64,000 nucleotides of DNA from Polynucleobacter sp. JS-Mosq-20-D10 (GTDB taxonomy: Bacteria > Pseudomonadota > Gammaproteobacteria > Burkholderiales > Burkholderiaceae). The notes beneath the pieces were generated by a model. The model saw only the letters and a list, made by a program, of their open reading frames with translations, was not told where the DNA came from and ran no database searches. The DNA is taken from NCBI RefSeq assembly GCF_018687755.1, contig NZ_CP061305.1, forward strand, positions 681,099-745,098, in the 5' to 3' direction. Of this stretch, positions 15,149 through 24,384 are shown in pieces (position 1 is the first letter of the stretch; every line of letters starts with the position of its first letter). The position numbers and the translations under genes are program-made.

Positions 15149-17380
15149 ATGACAAAAACTATTAATACAAACACTACCAACACTTCACGTCGCCACTTTA
15201 TTGTTGGATCAAGCGCTATCGCAACAGGTCTAGCAATTGGCTTTGACTTCTCCTTCATCTCATCAGCAAATGCTGCTATGGGCACTGGCACAACTGCTAT
15301 GGCCCCACTCGCAACACCAGAGATTGGTGTTTGGGTGGTGATTAAGCCAAACGATGACATCGTTGTGCGTATCGTCCGCTCGGAGATGGGTCAGGGAACT
15401 ATTACTGGCTTAGCCCAAATGGTTGCAGAAGAATTACAGTGCGACTGGAAAAAAGTATCTTACGAGTACCCATCGCCAGCTGAGAGTCTCAAGCGTAAGC
15501 AAGCATGGGGTAGCTACTCCACTGGTGGTAGTCGCGGTATTCGTACTTCTGAGCAGTATGTTCGTAAGGGTGGAGCAGCTGCTCGCATCATGTTGGTTCA
15601 GGCTGCAGCTAATCAATGGAATGTCCCAGCGTCTGAGTGCGTAGCTAAAGATAGCGTTATTACACACACCCCATCTGGTCGCAAAACTACTTTTGGAAAA
15701 GTATCAGTTGCTGCATCTCAGTTAGAAGTGCCAAAGGAGATTGCTCTCAAAGATCCTAAAGAGTGGACTGTGATCGGCAAGTCATTGAATCGTATTGATG
15801 GCACGGCTGACAAGGTCACCGGCAAGCAAATCTATGCCATTGACCTCAAGTTGCCCGGCATGCTGGTTGCCACTATTAAAGAGTCGCCAGTATTTGGCGG
15901 TAAGGTCAAAAGCTACGATGCCACTAAGGCTAGCAGTATCAAAGGGGTGAAGAAGGTCATTCAAGTAAATGATTCTTCGATTGCCGTGATTGCTGATACT
16001 TTCTGGCAGGCAAAGACAGGTTTAGATGCCGTCAATATTGTTTGGGATAACGGTAGCAATGGGGATGTTTCTAGTGCATCGATTAAGAAAATGCTCGAAG
16101 AGGGGCTGACAGCTAACGATACTTTTGTAGGCAACTCCAATGGTGATGCTAAGGAGGCGATTGCTAAGGCATCTAAAAAGATTGAGGCAACCTATTTCTA
16201 TCCATTCTTAAACCATGCAACGCTAGAGCCACAAACTGCAACGGCAAAGTGGACGCCAGATTCTTGCGAAGCTTGGGTTCCAACCCAAGATGGTGAAGCA
16301 TCCTTGGCTGCGGTAATTGCTGCTTCAGGCTTGCCTTCAGAAAAATGTAATGTGTATAAGGTCAACCTCGGCGGTGGATTTGGTCGTCGCGGCGCCTTCC
16401 AGGATTACACAACTCAGGCTGTCAATATCGCCAAGCAAATGCCGGGCACGCCCATCAAATTGATTTGGACTCGCGAAGAGGATATGACGCAGGGTCGTTA
16501 TCACCCAGTGATGATGTGCAAAATGACTGCCGCGATTGACGATAAGAAAAATATTACTGGCCTAGATATGCGTTTGTCCGGCCAATCTATTTTGGCAACA
16601 GTGCGTCCAGCAGTAGTGGCGGCTAATAAGGGTAAAGATCCTGTAGTGTTTCAGGGATTAGATCCTGCGGGTGAGCATGGCATTACCTATAGCTTTCCGA
16701 ATTTGATGGTTGACCACGCAATGCGAAATACCCATGTGCCACCAGGTTTCTGGCGTGGCGTGAACGTCAATCAAAATGCCGTCTTCCTGGAAACCTTTAT
16801 GGATGAAATGGCTGAAGCTACCGGTGTTGACGCTGTGGAATTCCGTCGCAAGCATATGGAGAAATTCCCTCGTGCAATCGCCGTTCTCAATGCCGTAGCA
16901 GATGGCATTGGTTGGAATAAGCCAGCTAAGCCAGGTGTTTTCCGCGGTGTCGCCCAAATGCGCTCATTTGGAAGTTATGTAGCTGCCGCTTGCGAGTTAT
17001 CAGTCACTAATGGGAATGAAGTCAAAATTCATCGCATTGTGGCTGCAACCGACCCTGGTTATGTAGTCAATCCAGCGCAAGTTGCTCGTCAAGTTTCTGG
17101 TTCGTTTGTGTACGGCTTATCCGCTCTCTTCGAAGAAGAAATTACGATCGAGAAGGGCGCGGTTGTGCAGAAGAACTTTGATACCTTCAATTCCATTCGC
17201 CTGTCTCAGATGCCTAAGGTAGAGACGATCATCATTCAAGGTGGTGGTAAGGATTGGGGTGGTGTTGGAGAGCCAACGATTGCCGTGGCAGCACCAGCGG
17301 TTCTCAATGCGATCTACCGTGCCACAGGCAAGCGCTTGCGCACAGTCCCATTGAAAAACAGCGGCATTAAGTTGGTTTAA
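15149..17380 (+). CDS. iorB: Molybdenum hydroxylase large subunit, Tat-exported (IorB type)
   Basis: 743 aa. Binds the molybdopterin cofactor and hydroxylates an aldehyde or N-heterocycle using water. The N-terminus TSRRHFIVGSSAIATGLAIG is a twin-arginine signal, so the folded enzyme is probably exported. MCD-binding features include EMGQGTITGLAQM, LGGGFGRRGAFQDY and the late GGKDWGGVGEPTIAVAAPA, whose Glu is the usual catalytic base. The next gene, soxX, starts only 19 bp later, so the periplasmic cytochromes encoded downstream could accept its electrons. The substrate is unknown. Confidence 0.92.
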   Translation: MTKTINTNTTNTSRRHFIVGSSAIATGLAIGFDFSFISSANAAMGTGTTAMAPLATPEIGVWVVIKPNDDIVVRIVRSEMGQGTITGLAQMVAEELQCDWKKVSYEYPSPAESLKRKQAWGSYSTGGSRGIRTSEQYVRKGGAAARIMLVQAAANQWNVPASECVAKDSVITHTPSGRKTTFGKVSVAASQLEVPKEIALKDPKEWTVIGKSLNRIDGTADKVTGKQIYAIDLKLPGMLVATIKESPVFGGKVKSYDATKASSIKGVKKVIQVNDSSIAVIADTFWQAKTGLDAVNIVWDNGSNGDVSSASIKKMLEEGLTANDTFVGNSNGDAKEAIAKASKKIEATYFYPFLNHATLEPQTATAKWTPDSCEAWVPTQDGEASLAAVIAASGLPSEKCNVYKVNLGGGFGRRGAFQDYTTQAVNIAKQMPGTPIKLIWTREEDMTQGRYHPVMMCKMTAAIDDKKNITGLDMRLSGQSILATVRPAVVAANKGKDPVVFQGLDPAGEHGITYSFPNLMVDHAMRNTHVPPGFWRGVNVNQNAVFLETFMDEMAEATGVDAVEFRRKHMEKFPRAIAVLNAVADGIGWNKPAKPGVFRGVAQMRSFGSYVAAACELSVTNGNEVKIHRIVAATDPGYVVNPAQVARQVSGSFVYGLSALFEEEITIEKGAVVQKNFDTFNSIRLSQMPKVETIIIQGGGKDWGGVGEPTIAVAAPAVLNAIYRATGKRLRTVPLKNSGIKLV

Positions 17381-17399
17381 TGATGATAGGCAAGCAGGA

Positions 17400-17834
17400 A
17401 TGAGACGAACGCTAGCAGCTTTATTGCTAGGGACCTCGACTCTTTTCCTGCCTTGCTTAGCGCACTCTCAAACCTGGGTGGGGGATTCGATTGTGAATCC
17501 CCTGACTTCTTCTCCAGGGGATGCTGTGAGGGGGCGCGCGATCGTGGCTAGCCGTCAAGTTGGTTTATGTTTGCTGTGCCATAGTGGACCATTTCCCGAG
17601 GAACGCTTTCAGGGCAATCTAGCACCAGATTTGGTTGCTAGCGTGGGTAAATCCACCCCAGCTCAATTACGAGCTCGATTAGTTGATCCAGGTCGCTTGA
17701 ATCCATCAAGCATCATGCCGGCGTACTATCGCACCACTGGTCTGAGTCGCGTGGCTCCCAAGTTTATGGATCACACTATTCTTACTGGCCAAGAGATAGA
17801 AGACGTTGTGGCTTTTTTAGTAAGCCTTCAATAA
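17400..17834 (+). CDS. soxX: SoxX, monohaem cytochrome c of thiosulfate oxidation
   Basis: 144 aa. Signal peptide about 1-23 (MRRTLAALLLGTSTLFLPCLAHS). One haem site CLLCH (57-61) and a distal Met106 in LNPSSIMPAYY, the usual SoxX layout. With SoxA it links thiosulfate to SoxYZ by oxidative conjugation in the periplasm. It is followed closely by soxY, soxZ and soxA. The order X-Y-Z-A is standard, but soxB and soxCD are absent from this window. Confidence 0.93.
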   Translation: MRRTLAALLLGTSTLFLPCLAHSQTWVGDSIVNPLTSSPGDAVRGRAIVASRQVGLCLLCHSGPFPEERFQGNLAPDLVASVGKSTPAQLRARLVDPGRLNPSSIMPAYYRTTGLSRVAPKFMDHTILTGQEIEDVVAFLVSLQ

Positions 17835-17851
17835 CTAACCGAAATTACGAA

Positions 17852-18343
17852 ATGAATATGACTAAGTTCAATCCGAGTTCAAACCCCATCAAACTAAGTC
17901 GGCGAATGTACTTATCTGCGCTGGGTCTTTTAGGTCTATCCGGTTGGATGGCTCCGAGTTTGACGATGGCTAAAAAGCCAGAGGCAATGGAAGCGATCGT
18001 AAAAATTGCTGGCTCGAACACTATTCTTGATGGTCGAGTGAAGTTGGTGATTCCACCTTTGGTGGAGAGTGGTAACTTGGTGGTTCTCAAGCTATCTATA
18101 GAAAGCCCAATGACTGCAAATGACTACGTTAAGGCGGTGCATGTGATTTCTGAGGCTAATCCATCCCCCAGTATGTTTACTGCGTATTTCACACCCCGCT
18201 CTGGCCGCGCTGAGTTAACAACTCGTGTGAGGTTGGCAGACTCACAACGGGTATGGGCTATCGCTCAAATGAGTGACGGCAGCTTTTTTCGAGGGTATGC
18301 CGATACGCTAGTCACTCTTTCAGCCTGTACGGAGATGATATGA
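17852..18343 (+). CDS. soxY: SoxY sulfur-carrier protein with unusual C-terminus
   Basis: 163 aa. N-terminal export signal with LSRRMYLSALGLLGLSGWMAP (Tat-like). The SoxY fold is recognisable (VKLVIPPLVESGNLVVLKLSIE, DYVKAVHVISEANPSP). Normally the chain ends in GGCGG, a flexible arm whose Cys carries the sulfur intermediates. Here it ends VTLSACTEMI: the Cys is at the expected place, but the glycines are gone and four residues follow. The end overlaps soxZ by 4 bp (ATGA). No frameshift restoring GGCGG is visible. The function may be changed. Confidence 0.88.
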   Translation: MNMTKFNPSSNPIKLSRRMYLSALGLLGLSGWMAPSLTMAKKPEAMEAIVKIAGSNTILDGRVKLVIPPLVESGNLVVLKLSIESPMTANDYVKAVHVISEANPSPSMFTAYFTPRSGRAELTTRVRLADSQRVWAIAQMSDGSFFRGYADTLVTLSACTEMI

Positions 18344-18669
18344 GCAAGACCTCCCGTACAGGCATTACGATGCCAGCCCAAGCAAAAAAAGGTGCCATTG
18401 TTGAGATTCGGGCAATTGCTCAGCATGATATGGAGACGGGCTATCGATACACTGAAGATGGTAAGCGAATTCCACGTGACATCATTCAACTCTTTACTTG
18501 TCAATACAACGGCGAGGAAGTATTCAGGGCGGATTTCTATCCAGGCATCGGCGCTAACCCTCTCATCATTTTCACTACCGTAGCAGTAGCCTCTGGCACG
18601 CTCGTGTTCAAATGGGTGGGAGATGGTGGCTATGAGGCAGTAAATCAAGCGCAAATTACTGTTTCGTGA
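18340..18669 (+). CDS. soxZ: SoxZ sulfur-carrier partner
   Basis: 109 aa without signal peptide, as usual because it is exported with SoxY. Marks: AKKGAIVEIRAIAQHDMETGYR and the C-terminal LVFKWVGDGGYE. It forms the SoxYZ heterodimer. It overlaps soxY at its start and soxA at its end by 4 bp each, so the three genes are translationally coupled. Confidence 0.93.
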   Translation: MSKTSRTGITMPAQAKKGAIVEIRAIAQHDMETGYRYTEDGKRIPRDIIQLFTCQYNGEEVFRADFYPGIGANPLIIFTTVAVASGTLVFKWVGDGGYEAVNQAQITVS

Positions 18670-19451
18670 ATCTATTTGTTTTTTGCCTTCGTGTATTACC
18701 GTCATTAGTCATTCTGATTGGGGCAGATTGCAGTCAAGCACTTGAAGCTCCAAAAGATCCTCGGCAATCAAGCTATTACCTGATGACACCAGAGAATCGG
18801 GCAATGCAAGATGACTCTAATCTCAATCCCGCTGTATTTTGGGTTATGGATGGTCACAGTCTCTGGAAAGAAAAAACCGGTACAAAGAATATATCCTGCG
18901 CATCCTGCCATGGCGATAGTGGGCAAAAGATGGTTGGTATAGCAACACAGTTCCCTAAGATGCAGAAAGGAAAGTTACAGACCTTGGAGGGGCAAATTAA
19001 TCAATGTCGCACATCACAGCAAGAAGCCCCGCTACTCGCTTATGAGAGTAAAGAGCTCTTAGCCTTGACAACATTTGTGGCAACCCAATCTAAGGGTTTG
19101 CCAATCGCCATTCAAGAAACGCTTCAGAACAAAAAAGATCTACAACAAGGCCGTCAGTTCTTTAATGAAAGAATGGGTCAGCTCAATTTATCTTGCGCTC
19201 AATGTCATCAAGATCGCGCTGGCTTGAAATTAGGAGGAAGCCTGATTCCTCAGGGGCACCCAACTGCTTACCCAATTTACCGAATTGAATGGCAGACCAT
19301 GGGGTCTTTACAAAGACGTTTACGCAACTGTATGAGTGGGGTGCGCGCTCAGCAGTTTGAGTACGGCTCGCAAGAGATGGCTCAATTAGAGTTATTTCTC
19401 ATGTGGCGAGCCAGAGGCATGCCCTTAGAAACTCCAGGAGTCCGACCTTGA
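18666..19451 (+). CDS. soxA: SoxA, dihaem cytochrome c of thiosulfate oxidation
   Basis: 261 aa, GTG start overlapping the soxZ stop. Signal peptide about 1-25. Two haem motifs, CASCH (78-82) and CAQCH (177-181), make this a dihaem SoxA. The Cys in LRNCMSGVRA (about 224) matches the cysteine persulfide ligand of the catalytic haem. SoxAX couples thiosulfate to the Cys of SoxY. It is the last gene of the ior-sox unit; the convergent purU lies 7 bp beyond. Confidence 0.93.
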   Translation: MNLFVFCLRVLPSLVILIGADCSQALEAPKDPRQSSYYLMTPENRAMQDDSNLNPAVFWVMDGHSLWKEKTGTKNISCASCHGDSGQKMVGIATQFPKMQKGKLQTLEGQINQCRTSQQEAPLLAYESKELLALTTFVATQSKGLPIAIQETLQNKKDLQQGRQFFNERMGQLNLSCAQCHQDRAGLKLGGSLIPQGHPTAYPIYRIEWQTMGSLQRRLRNCMSGVRAQQFEYGSQEMAQLELFLMWRARGMPLETPGVRP

Positions 19452-19458
19452 GTGCAAC

Positions 19459-20313
19459 CTAGTCTGAGAAGACTACTGAAGTTGCACTATTAATCAAAAC
19501 ACGGTCATGCAAGTAGTAGCGCAGGGCGCGTGAGAGTACGGTGCGCTCTAAATCTCGACCCTTTCGAACTAAGTCTTCAGGCGTATCGCCATGGGTAACG
19601 CGAGTGACGTCTTGTTCAATGATCGGGCCTTCATCTAAATCACTCGTCACAAAGTGTGCGGTAGCTCCAATCAACTTAATACCGCGAGCATGGGCTTGAT
19701 GGTAAGGCTTGGCACCTTTAAAGCTTGGCAAGAACGAGTGGTGAACATTGATGCAGCGTCCGGATAATTTGGTGGATAAATCATCCGACAGAATTTGCAT
19801 GTAGCGTGCCAAAATAACCATGTCTACCTTGGAATCAGCCACAATTTCTAGGAGCTTCGCTTCTTGCTTTGGCTTTGTCTCTGGCGTAACTGGTAAGTGA
19901 TAAAACGGAATATCTGCAAAATCAATACTGGAGTAAACCTCACGCGGATGATTGGAAACAATTCCACTGATCATCATTGGCAACTCACCAATACGCCAAC
20001 GATAGAGAAGATCTACTAAGCAATGATCTAGCTTAGATGCCATGATCAGCACTCGCTTTAAATCTTTTACAGCGCGCAAGTCCCAGGTGAGGTCAAAGCG
20101 CTTAGCAATTTCTACAAAGCCAGCCTTCAGAGATTTGCTATCAGCACTGCAGCTAAAGCTTACGCGCATGAAGAAGCGTTTAGAAGCCTTGTCATCAAAT
20201 TGCTGCGCTTCCTCAATATCACCACCTAATTCAAAGATGTAGGTTGAAACAGCGGCAACAATGCCCGGTCTATTGGGGCAGGTCAGCGTGAGGTAGTAAT
20301 TTTCTGTAGTCAT
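19459..20313 (-). CDS. purU: Formyltetrahydrofolate deformylase
   Basis: 284 aa. Hydrolyses 10-formyl-THF to formate and THF, balancing one-carbon pools. Residues 1-~85 form an ACT domain (LTCPNRPGIVAAVSTYIFE), and the rest a formyltransferase-type fold. The catalytic block is INVHHSFLPSFKGAKPYHQA, with Asp in TSDLDEGPIIEQD. Its formate could feed the formate dehydrogenase encoded at 33-38 kb. Single gene, convergent with soxA. Confidence 0.95.
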   Translation of the reverse strand: MTTENYYLTLTCPNRPGIVAAVSTYIFELGGDIEEAQQFDDKASKRFFMRVSFSCSADSKSLKAGFVEIAKRFDLTWDLRAVKDLKRVLIMASKLDHCLVDLLYRWRIGELPMMISGIVSNHPREVYSSIDFADIPFYHLPVTPETKPKQEAKLLEIVADSKVDMVILARYMQILSDDLSTKLSGRCINVHHSFLPSFKGAKPYHQAHARGIKLIGATAHFVTSDLDEGPIIEQDVTRVTHGDTPEDLVRKGRDLERTVLSRALRYYLHDRVLINSATSVVFSD

Positions 20314-20362
20314 GGCTTTAAAAAGGGGTAGAGATGGCTTTTAGGGCGTAATTTTAGGCTGC

Positions 20363-20770
20363 TTATTTGGAGGTGGCAATACTGTCTGCTGGACCTAGGT
20401 AGGGCTCGCTCATATCTTTGATCTTAGGAATGGGTATGTCTGAGCAAATCGGCTTTGGTCCTAAGGCATTCAGAAAATTGCAATCTTGTTTGGTAGCCGC
20501 AGAGGCGGCGTGTTCTAAGGGGGATTTACCAGTGGTTATAGTGGAGATGGCGCTAGCTGCAGTTGAAGGGTTGGCTGCTGCTGCCGATACCGCTACTGAG
20601 CCTGCAGAACTTGCAGCTGTAGTGGCAGATCCTCCTAAAGCCAGTAATGGCGCCGCACAACCTCCCAAATTAAGGCAAAGAACCATGCATCCAAGAACAG
20701 ACCAGCCCGATGGGTGTGGTCTGCTTTGAGAGGCATTCAAAATGGGATGTTTATTTGCGCTGGCAAACAA
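20363..20770 (-). CDS. Putative small lipoprotein, Ala/Ser-rich
   Basis: 135 aa from the first ATG. A hydrophobic stretch WSVLGCMVLCLNLGGCAAP contains a lipobox LGGC about residue 38. An internal Met at 29 would give a shorter signal. A low-complexity Ala/Ser/Thr part follows, then KQDCNFLNALGPKPICSDI. No function recognised. It overlaps the stop of the upstream gene by 20 bp, so both are probably on one transcript. The opposite strand is also open over part of this region, but lacks the lipoprotein signal. Confidence 0.6.
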   Translation of the reverse strand: MFASANKHPILNASQSRPHPSGWSVLGCMVLCLNLGGCAAPLLALGGSATTAASSAGSVAVSAAAANPSTAASAISTITTGKSPLEHAASAATKQDCNFLNALGPKPICSDIPIPKIKDMSEPYLGPADSIATSK

Positions 20771-21158
20771 CGTTGAAAACGCCAGCTGCCCAAGACTCGC
20801 TTACAACAGGCTCAAATTCACTATTGGGAGTTTTGTTATCTGAAACTACTTTACCGCTACCTTTGTTGCCAGCGAACTCTTTGTATTCGATTGGGCGGTA
20901 GCTAATGGCTGGGCAGTTGTACTCATTGATGCCGATGATTGAGCTAACAGGTTGTTTTGTTTTTGGATTAACGCTAGACCTCTTCAGGTCGAGCATTGAC
21001 ATGATTTGCGCTTTATCGCCTGATGCGCTTATCGTATCAAGATCAACATACACCACCATCACCGCATTTGATCCTAATTCTTTCCACTCAGCGAAGCTGC
21101 TAGAAAAGGGTAGTAAGGAGAGGGTGGTAAAAAGAGTGAGTACGTATATTTTTTTCAT
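20751..21158 (-). CDS. Secreted protein of the surface-adhesin E-like family
   Basis: 135 aa. Signal peptide MKKIYVLTLFTTLSLLPFSSSFA, then AEWKELGSNAVMVVYVDLDTI. The pattern of a small exported domain beginning with AEW and ending with a Cys pair (NCPA..NVVCQRK) resembles small secreted proteins often labelled surface-adhesin protein E. A paralogue with the same layout is carried by the integrated element at 53117-53548. Role unknown. Confidence 0.72.
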   Translation of the reverse strand: MKKIYVLTLFTTLSLLPFSSSFAEWKELGSNAVMVVYVDLDTISASGDKAQIMSMLDLKRSSVNPKTKQPVSSIIGINEYNCPAISYRPIEYKEFAGNKGSGKVVSDNKTPNSEFEPVVSESWAAGVFNVVCQRK

Positions 21159-21228
21159 AATAAATAGTATTGTCAGTAAGAAGGTTGAACCTAAAAAGAG
21201 CTCTTAGGAACATTCTAAACTCCCCAGC

Positions 21229-23694
21229 TTATTTTTCCTTAATATTGAGATCTAGTTGTCGGCTGATCTTTTGGGGTTTCATTTGCAGGGGAAGATATTC
21301 ATTTCGAGCCCAGAGCACACTCATATTGCGGTAAAGCTTGTTCTGCACCCAGCCAGACTGTCCAGCTTGATAAATAAAAAGGGATTGCTCTAAGTCTGAT
21401 AAGTCATAAAGCGTCCGCAGGCTCGGTGCCTGCTTAGTTTCAAAGGGATTATCAGATCTGAGTAGTTCGAGACGCCCCACATTGATACTAAAGCTATCAC
21501 CAGGAAATGGCTGCGTCAAATTAAAGAAACTTCCAAGCAGTGGCACCTTGCTTAAAGGGCGATGCTCAGAGACTGCAATATGCGCGTTTCCCCATACCCA
21601 GTTTTTAGGGTTACTCCCAAATTGGGAACTCAGTTGCTCAAGTGCTTTATCAAAGGCTGCATTCGAAGTGTCAGCACAACTCTCAACCTGTTCAGTTTTG
21701 GGGTCGTTGCACCAAGGGCTATTGGGATTTTGTAATTGCAATATCAGTGGATTTCTAAAGTTGCGGGTACCATAATTCTCTGTGAACAAATATCCTAAGC
21801 GTGAGAAGAGTTTGCGCGTGAGTTGGTCAGCCCAAGCATTAAATATCAGTGCGCCAGTACTATCAATTTTCATATCCCCATCAAAGTTCTTGCTGAGCTC
21901 AATTGCTTGTTGAGCCAGTGGATGTGTTGACTGTACAGATTTAAATGATGCTAATAATGGTGTGGCGCCCAAAGATAGAGTATCTGCTTGCATCGCTTTC
22001 ATGGAAGCAAAGTCATGCGTTGACCTACCTTTAATGAGCTCCACAATTCTGTCATAGCGTGTTGGTAGATCCCAGTCGCCGGTCAATGGATTTGGATCAT
22101 TATTGGCTAAGATTTTCTGGTTGGCTGTAGCGATCCAATTGGTCTCTGGGTTATTGCTATTCGGCAGCTGCTCGAAGGGGACATAGCCAGTCCAATCATA
22201 TTGCTTCTCCCAGCCCAAGGCTGGCGCCACGCCATACAAACCTTGATGCAAAGTGCGCTTTGGGGCGACTCCAGTAGTTTGAAGCGAAATGTTCCCATCT
22301 ACATCTGCCATCACGACGTTTTGCATTGGCGCATAGTTTTTGCGTAGCGCCTGCTTAAATGTATTTAAATCTTTGGCGTGATTCATATCCAGCAAGCCAG
22401 CAACGGACTGATTTTCAATATCTAGCGCTGTCCAGCGTAAGGACAAAACAAAGCGATCGGTATCGATGGCACGTTTTGCGCGTGCATAAGATTCAGAAAT
22501 CACTGGACCATGCCTAGTCTCTTTGACTAAAAACCGCACTGAAGACTCGCCTTTGATATCGATGATTTCTTGGCGAACTTTAAAGGGTAGCGGGCCGTCT
22601 GGACCTCGATACACTCCAGGATTTTTCGGATCAAGCTGCTCAATATATAAATCTTGAACATCAGGGCCAGTATTCGTAAAGCTCCAGGCAAACTTTTCGG
22701 TCCTGCCCAATACCACCGCCGGAATACCGGGAAGGGTTGCGCCCATGACATTCAGTCCAGGAGCTTCTAAGTGAGCCATATACCAAATTGCAGGCGCTGA
22801 TAAGCCTAGATGGGGGTCGTTTGCCAGCAGGGGCTTGCCAGAGGCCGTCAGTTTTCCGCTAAGCGCCCAGTTATTAGATCCAATACCTTCCTTGCCGCCT
22901 GGCACCTCATTGATAGTCAATTCAGTTGCAGGCAGCTTCTTGGACTTTTGATCTCGTGCAAGTGGGTTTGGATTGAAGACATTTAGCTCCTGATATATTT
23001 TGGCAAAGTCAACATTGCTCACAGGCTCACCAAGCGTATATGCTGGCATCACTTCCCATACTTGCTTGGTTGTTAAAAACTGTGAGAGTTCGAGGCGTTG
23101 GAGTTCTTTATGCCAGTTACCCCCAAGATCAAGCGCCATCATCAACATCCAGGCGAGGCTATCGGTAGGTGACCAGTGACCTGGTTTAGAGCCTGTTAAA
23201 AAGTATTCAACTGGAAGGGCCCAGCCTAAGTGGGCATTACCAGCGTTAACTCCATCCGCATAAGACTGAAGCAATCTCTTGGTGGCAATAGGGTAGTGAT
23301 CAAACTGTTTTTCAGCGGCACGCTTAATACCGAGAGTCCGAATAAAACGATCAATTGCAAAAGTTTCTTTGCCGAGGAGTTCGGATAGTCGCCCACTAGC
23401 TAGTCGGCGATTAATTTCCATTTGCCATGATCGTTCGCTAGCATGCAAATAGCCCAAGGCAAAGAGTGCATCAGTAGAGCTCTTTGCCTGAATATGGGGA
23501 ATATCACTCTCATCAAAGGTAATCGAAACAGAATCCCCGAGAGACTTGATAATCCGCTGGCCAGAAGGATTGGTTTGAGCTGAGCTTAGGTAGATTGTTC
23601 CAGCGGCGATGATCAAGACTAAGGCTGCAGAGCCAAACCAAAAGATACCTTTAAAGGCTGATTTAAGACCTGAGTTTGGCGTGGATATTTTCAT
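21229..23694 (-). CDS. Penicillin acylase-family N-terminal hydrolase (S45)
   Basis: 821 aa. Membrane or signal anchor at ~15-38. Ntn-hydrolase made as a precursor and cut before Ser273 in GIGSNNWALSG, which becomes the catalytic N-terminus. NDPHLGLSAPAIWYMAHLEAPGLN and the later METGN-like segments are typical. Family members cleave amides such as penicillins or acyl-homoserine lactones; the true substrate cannot be told here. Likely periplasmic. Stand-alone gene. Confidence 0.9.
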   Translation of the reverse strand: MKISTPNSGLKSAFKGIFWFGSAALVLIIAAGTIYLSSAQTNPSGQRIIKSLGDSVSITFDESDIPHIQAKSSTDALFALGYLHASERSWQMEINRRLASGRLSELLGKETFAIDRFIRTLGIKRAAEKQFDHYPIATKRLLQSYADGVNAGNAHLGWALPVEYFLTGSKPGHWSPTDSLAWMLMMALDLGGNWHKELQRLELSQFLTTKQVWEVMPAYTLGEPVSNVDFAKIYQELNVFNPNPLARDQKSKKLPATELTINEVPGGKEGIGSNNWALSGKLTASGKPLLANDPHLGLSAPAIWYMAHLEAPGLNVMGATLPGIPAVVLGRTEKFAWSFTNTGPDVQDLYIEQLDPKNPGVYRGPDGPLPFKVRQEIIDIKGESSVRFLVKETRHGPVISESYARAKRAIDTDRFVLSLRWTALDIENQSVAGLLDMNHAKDLNTFKQALRKNYAPMQNVVMADVDGNISLQTTGVAPKRTLHQGLYGVAPALGWEKQYDWTGYVPFEQLPNSNNPETNWIATANQKILANNDPNPLTGDWDLPTRYDRIVELIKGRSTHDFASMKAMQADTLSLGATPLLASFKSVQSTHPLAQQAIELSKNFDGDMKIDSTGALIFNAWADQLTRKLFSRLGYLFTENYGTRNFRNPLILQLQNPNSPWCNDPKTEQVESCADTSNAAFDKALEQLSSQFGSNPKNWVWGNAHIAVSEHRPLSKVPLLGSFFNLTQPFPGDSFSINVGRLELLRSDNPFETKQAPSLRTLYDLSDLEQSLFIYQAGQSGWVQNKLYRNMSVLWARNEYLPLQMKPQKISRQLDLNIKEK

Positions 23695-23827
23695 GGGAAT
23701 AGTTTAGTGGGTTTGCCTAAATTAGACCCTAGGCTTGATGAAAGCAGGCTTCCCACCTCCGATAGGGCTCACATGCTAAAATTTATCTTGTCTTGGTTTA
23801 TTTAGTGCGGCTTTATTGCTCGTGCGA

Positions 23828-23916
23828 GCCCGAGTGGTGAAATCGGTAGACACAGCAGATTTAAAATCTGCCGACTCAAAAAAGTCGTGCCGGTTCGATT
23901 CCGGCCTCGGGCACCA
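23828..23916 (+). tRNA. tRNA-Leu(UAA)
   Basis: 89 nt with encoded CCA. Acceptor GCCCGAG/CTCGGGC pairs, the anticodon stem is GCAGA/TCTGC around TTTAAAA (anticodon TAA), and the long variable arm is typical of class II tRNAs. Confidence 0.96.
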
Positions 23917-23937
23917 ATCGATTGATTTCAGACATCC

Positions 23938-24384
23938 TTGAAATATCTTTACTTTCTCTCCTTGCTTTTATGTGCCGCCCCTGTTTTGGCTGCAGATTTC
24001 TTAGTTTTTACTTGTGAGCGTTCGGAAAATAACTACACCGAAACTTATCAACTTAAAGTCATGGCTGCCTCAAAAAATCAGAAGGCCAAAGTCTTTGTCG
24101 ATGACCGAGATTTAGATCGGGCTAGCGAGTTGGGTCAGCAAGCCATTAAGAATGTTGTTATTGCTGAATCCACAGTCCTCATTTCAATGGAAGCACAATT
24201 TCCCCCAGAAAATTTTGATGGTATTCAGTATGGCGCTGGTTCTGTAATCACGGTGATCATCATTAATCGCTCAACGGGTCAGATGAGAAAGGCGGAGACG
24301 GTTAAAGGTGGAATACTCTCGGCAACCCTCGGCGAGGGCACGAAGACTTATCAAGAGCAATGCACTGCTGCTAATAAGTCTTAA
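23938..24384 (+). CDS. Secreted hypothetical protein
   Basis: 148 aa with a TTG start. Signal peptide MKYLYFLSLLLCAAPVLAA. The mature part has two Cys (TCERSENNYTETYQL and YQEQCTAANKS) that could form a disulfide. No known domain recognised. It starts 21 bp after tRNA-Leu and ends 4 bp inside the exbD stop on the other strand. The signal peptide makes it very likely a real gene. Confidence 0.7.
   Translation: MKYLYFLSLLLCAAPVLAADFLVFTCERSENNYTETYQLKVMAASKNQKAKVFVDDRDLDRASELGQQAIKNVVIAESTVLISMEAQFPPENFDGIQYGAGSVITVIIINRSTGQMRKAETVKGGILSATLGEGTKTYQEQCTAANKS

Noticed and set aside
17400..19451. Complete thiosulfate-oxidising sox operon
   Set aside because: soxB, soxC and soxD are not present in the window, so only the SoxXA and SoxYZ parts can be claimed.
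20418..20729. Plus-strand 103-aa ORF opposite the lipoprotein gene
   Set aside because: Mirror of the Ala-rich minus-strand frame, with no signal or neighbours to support it.
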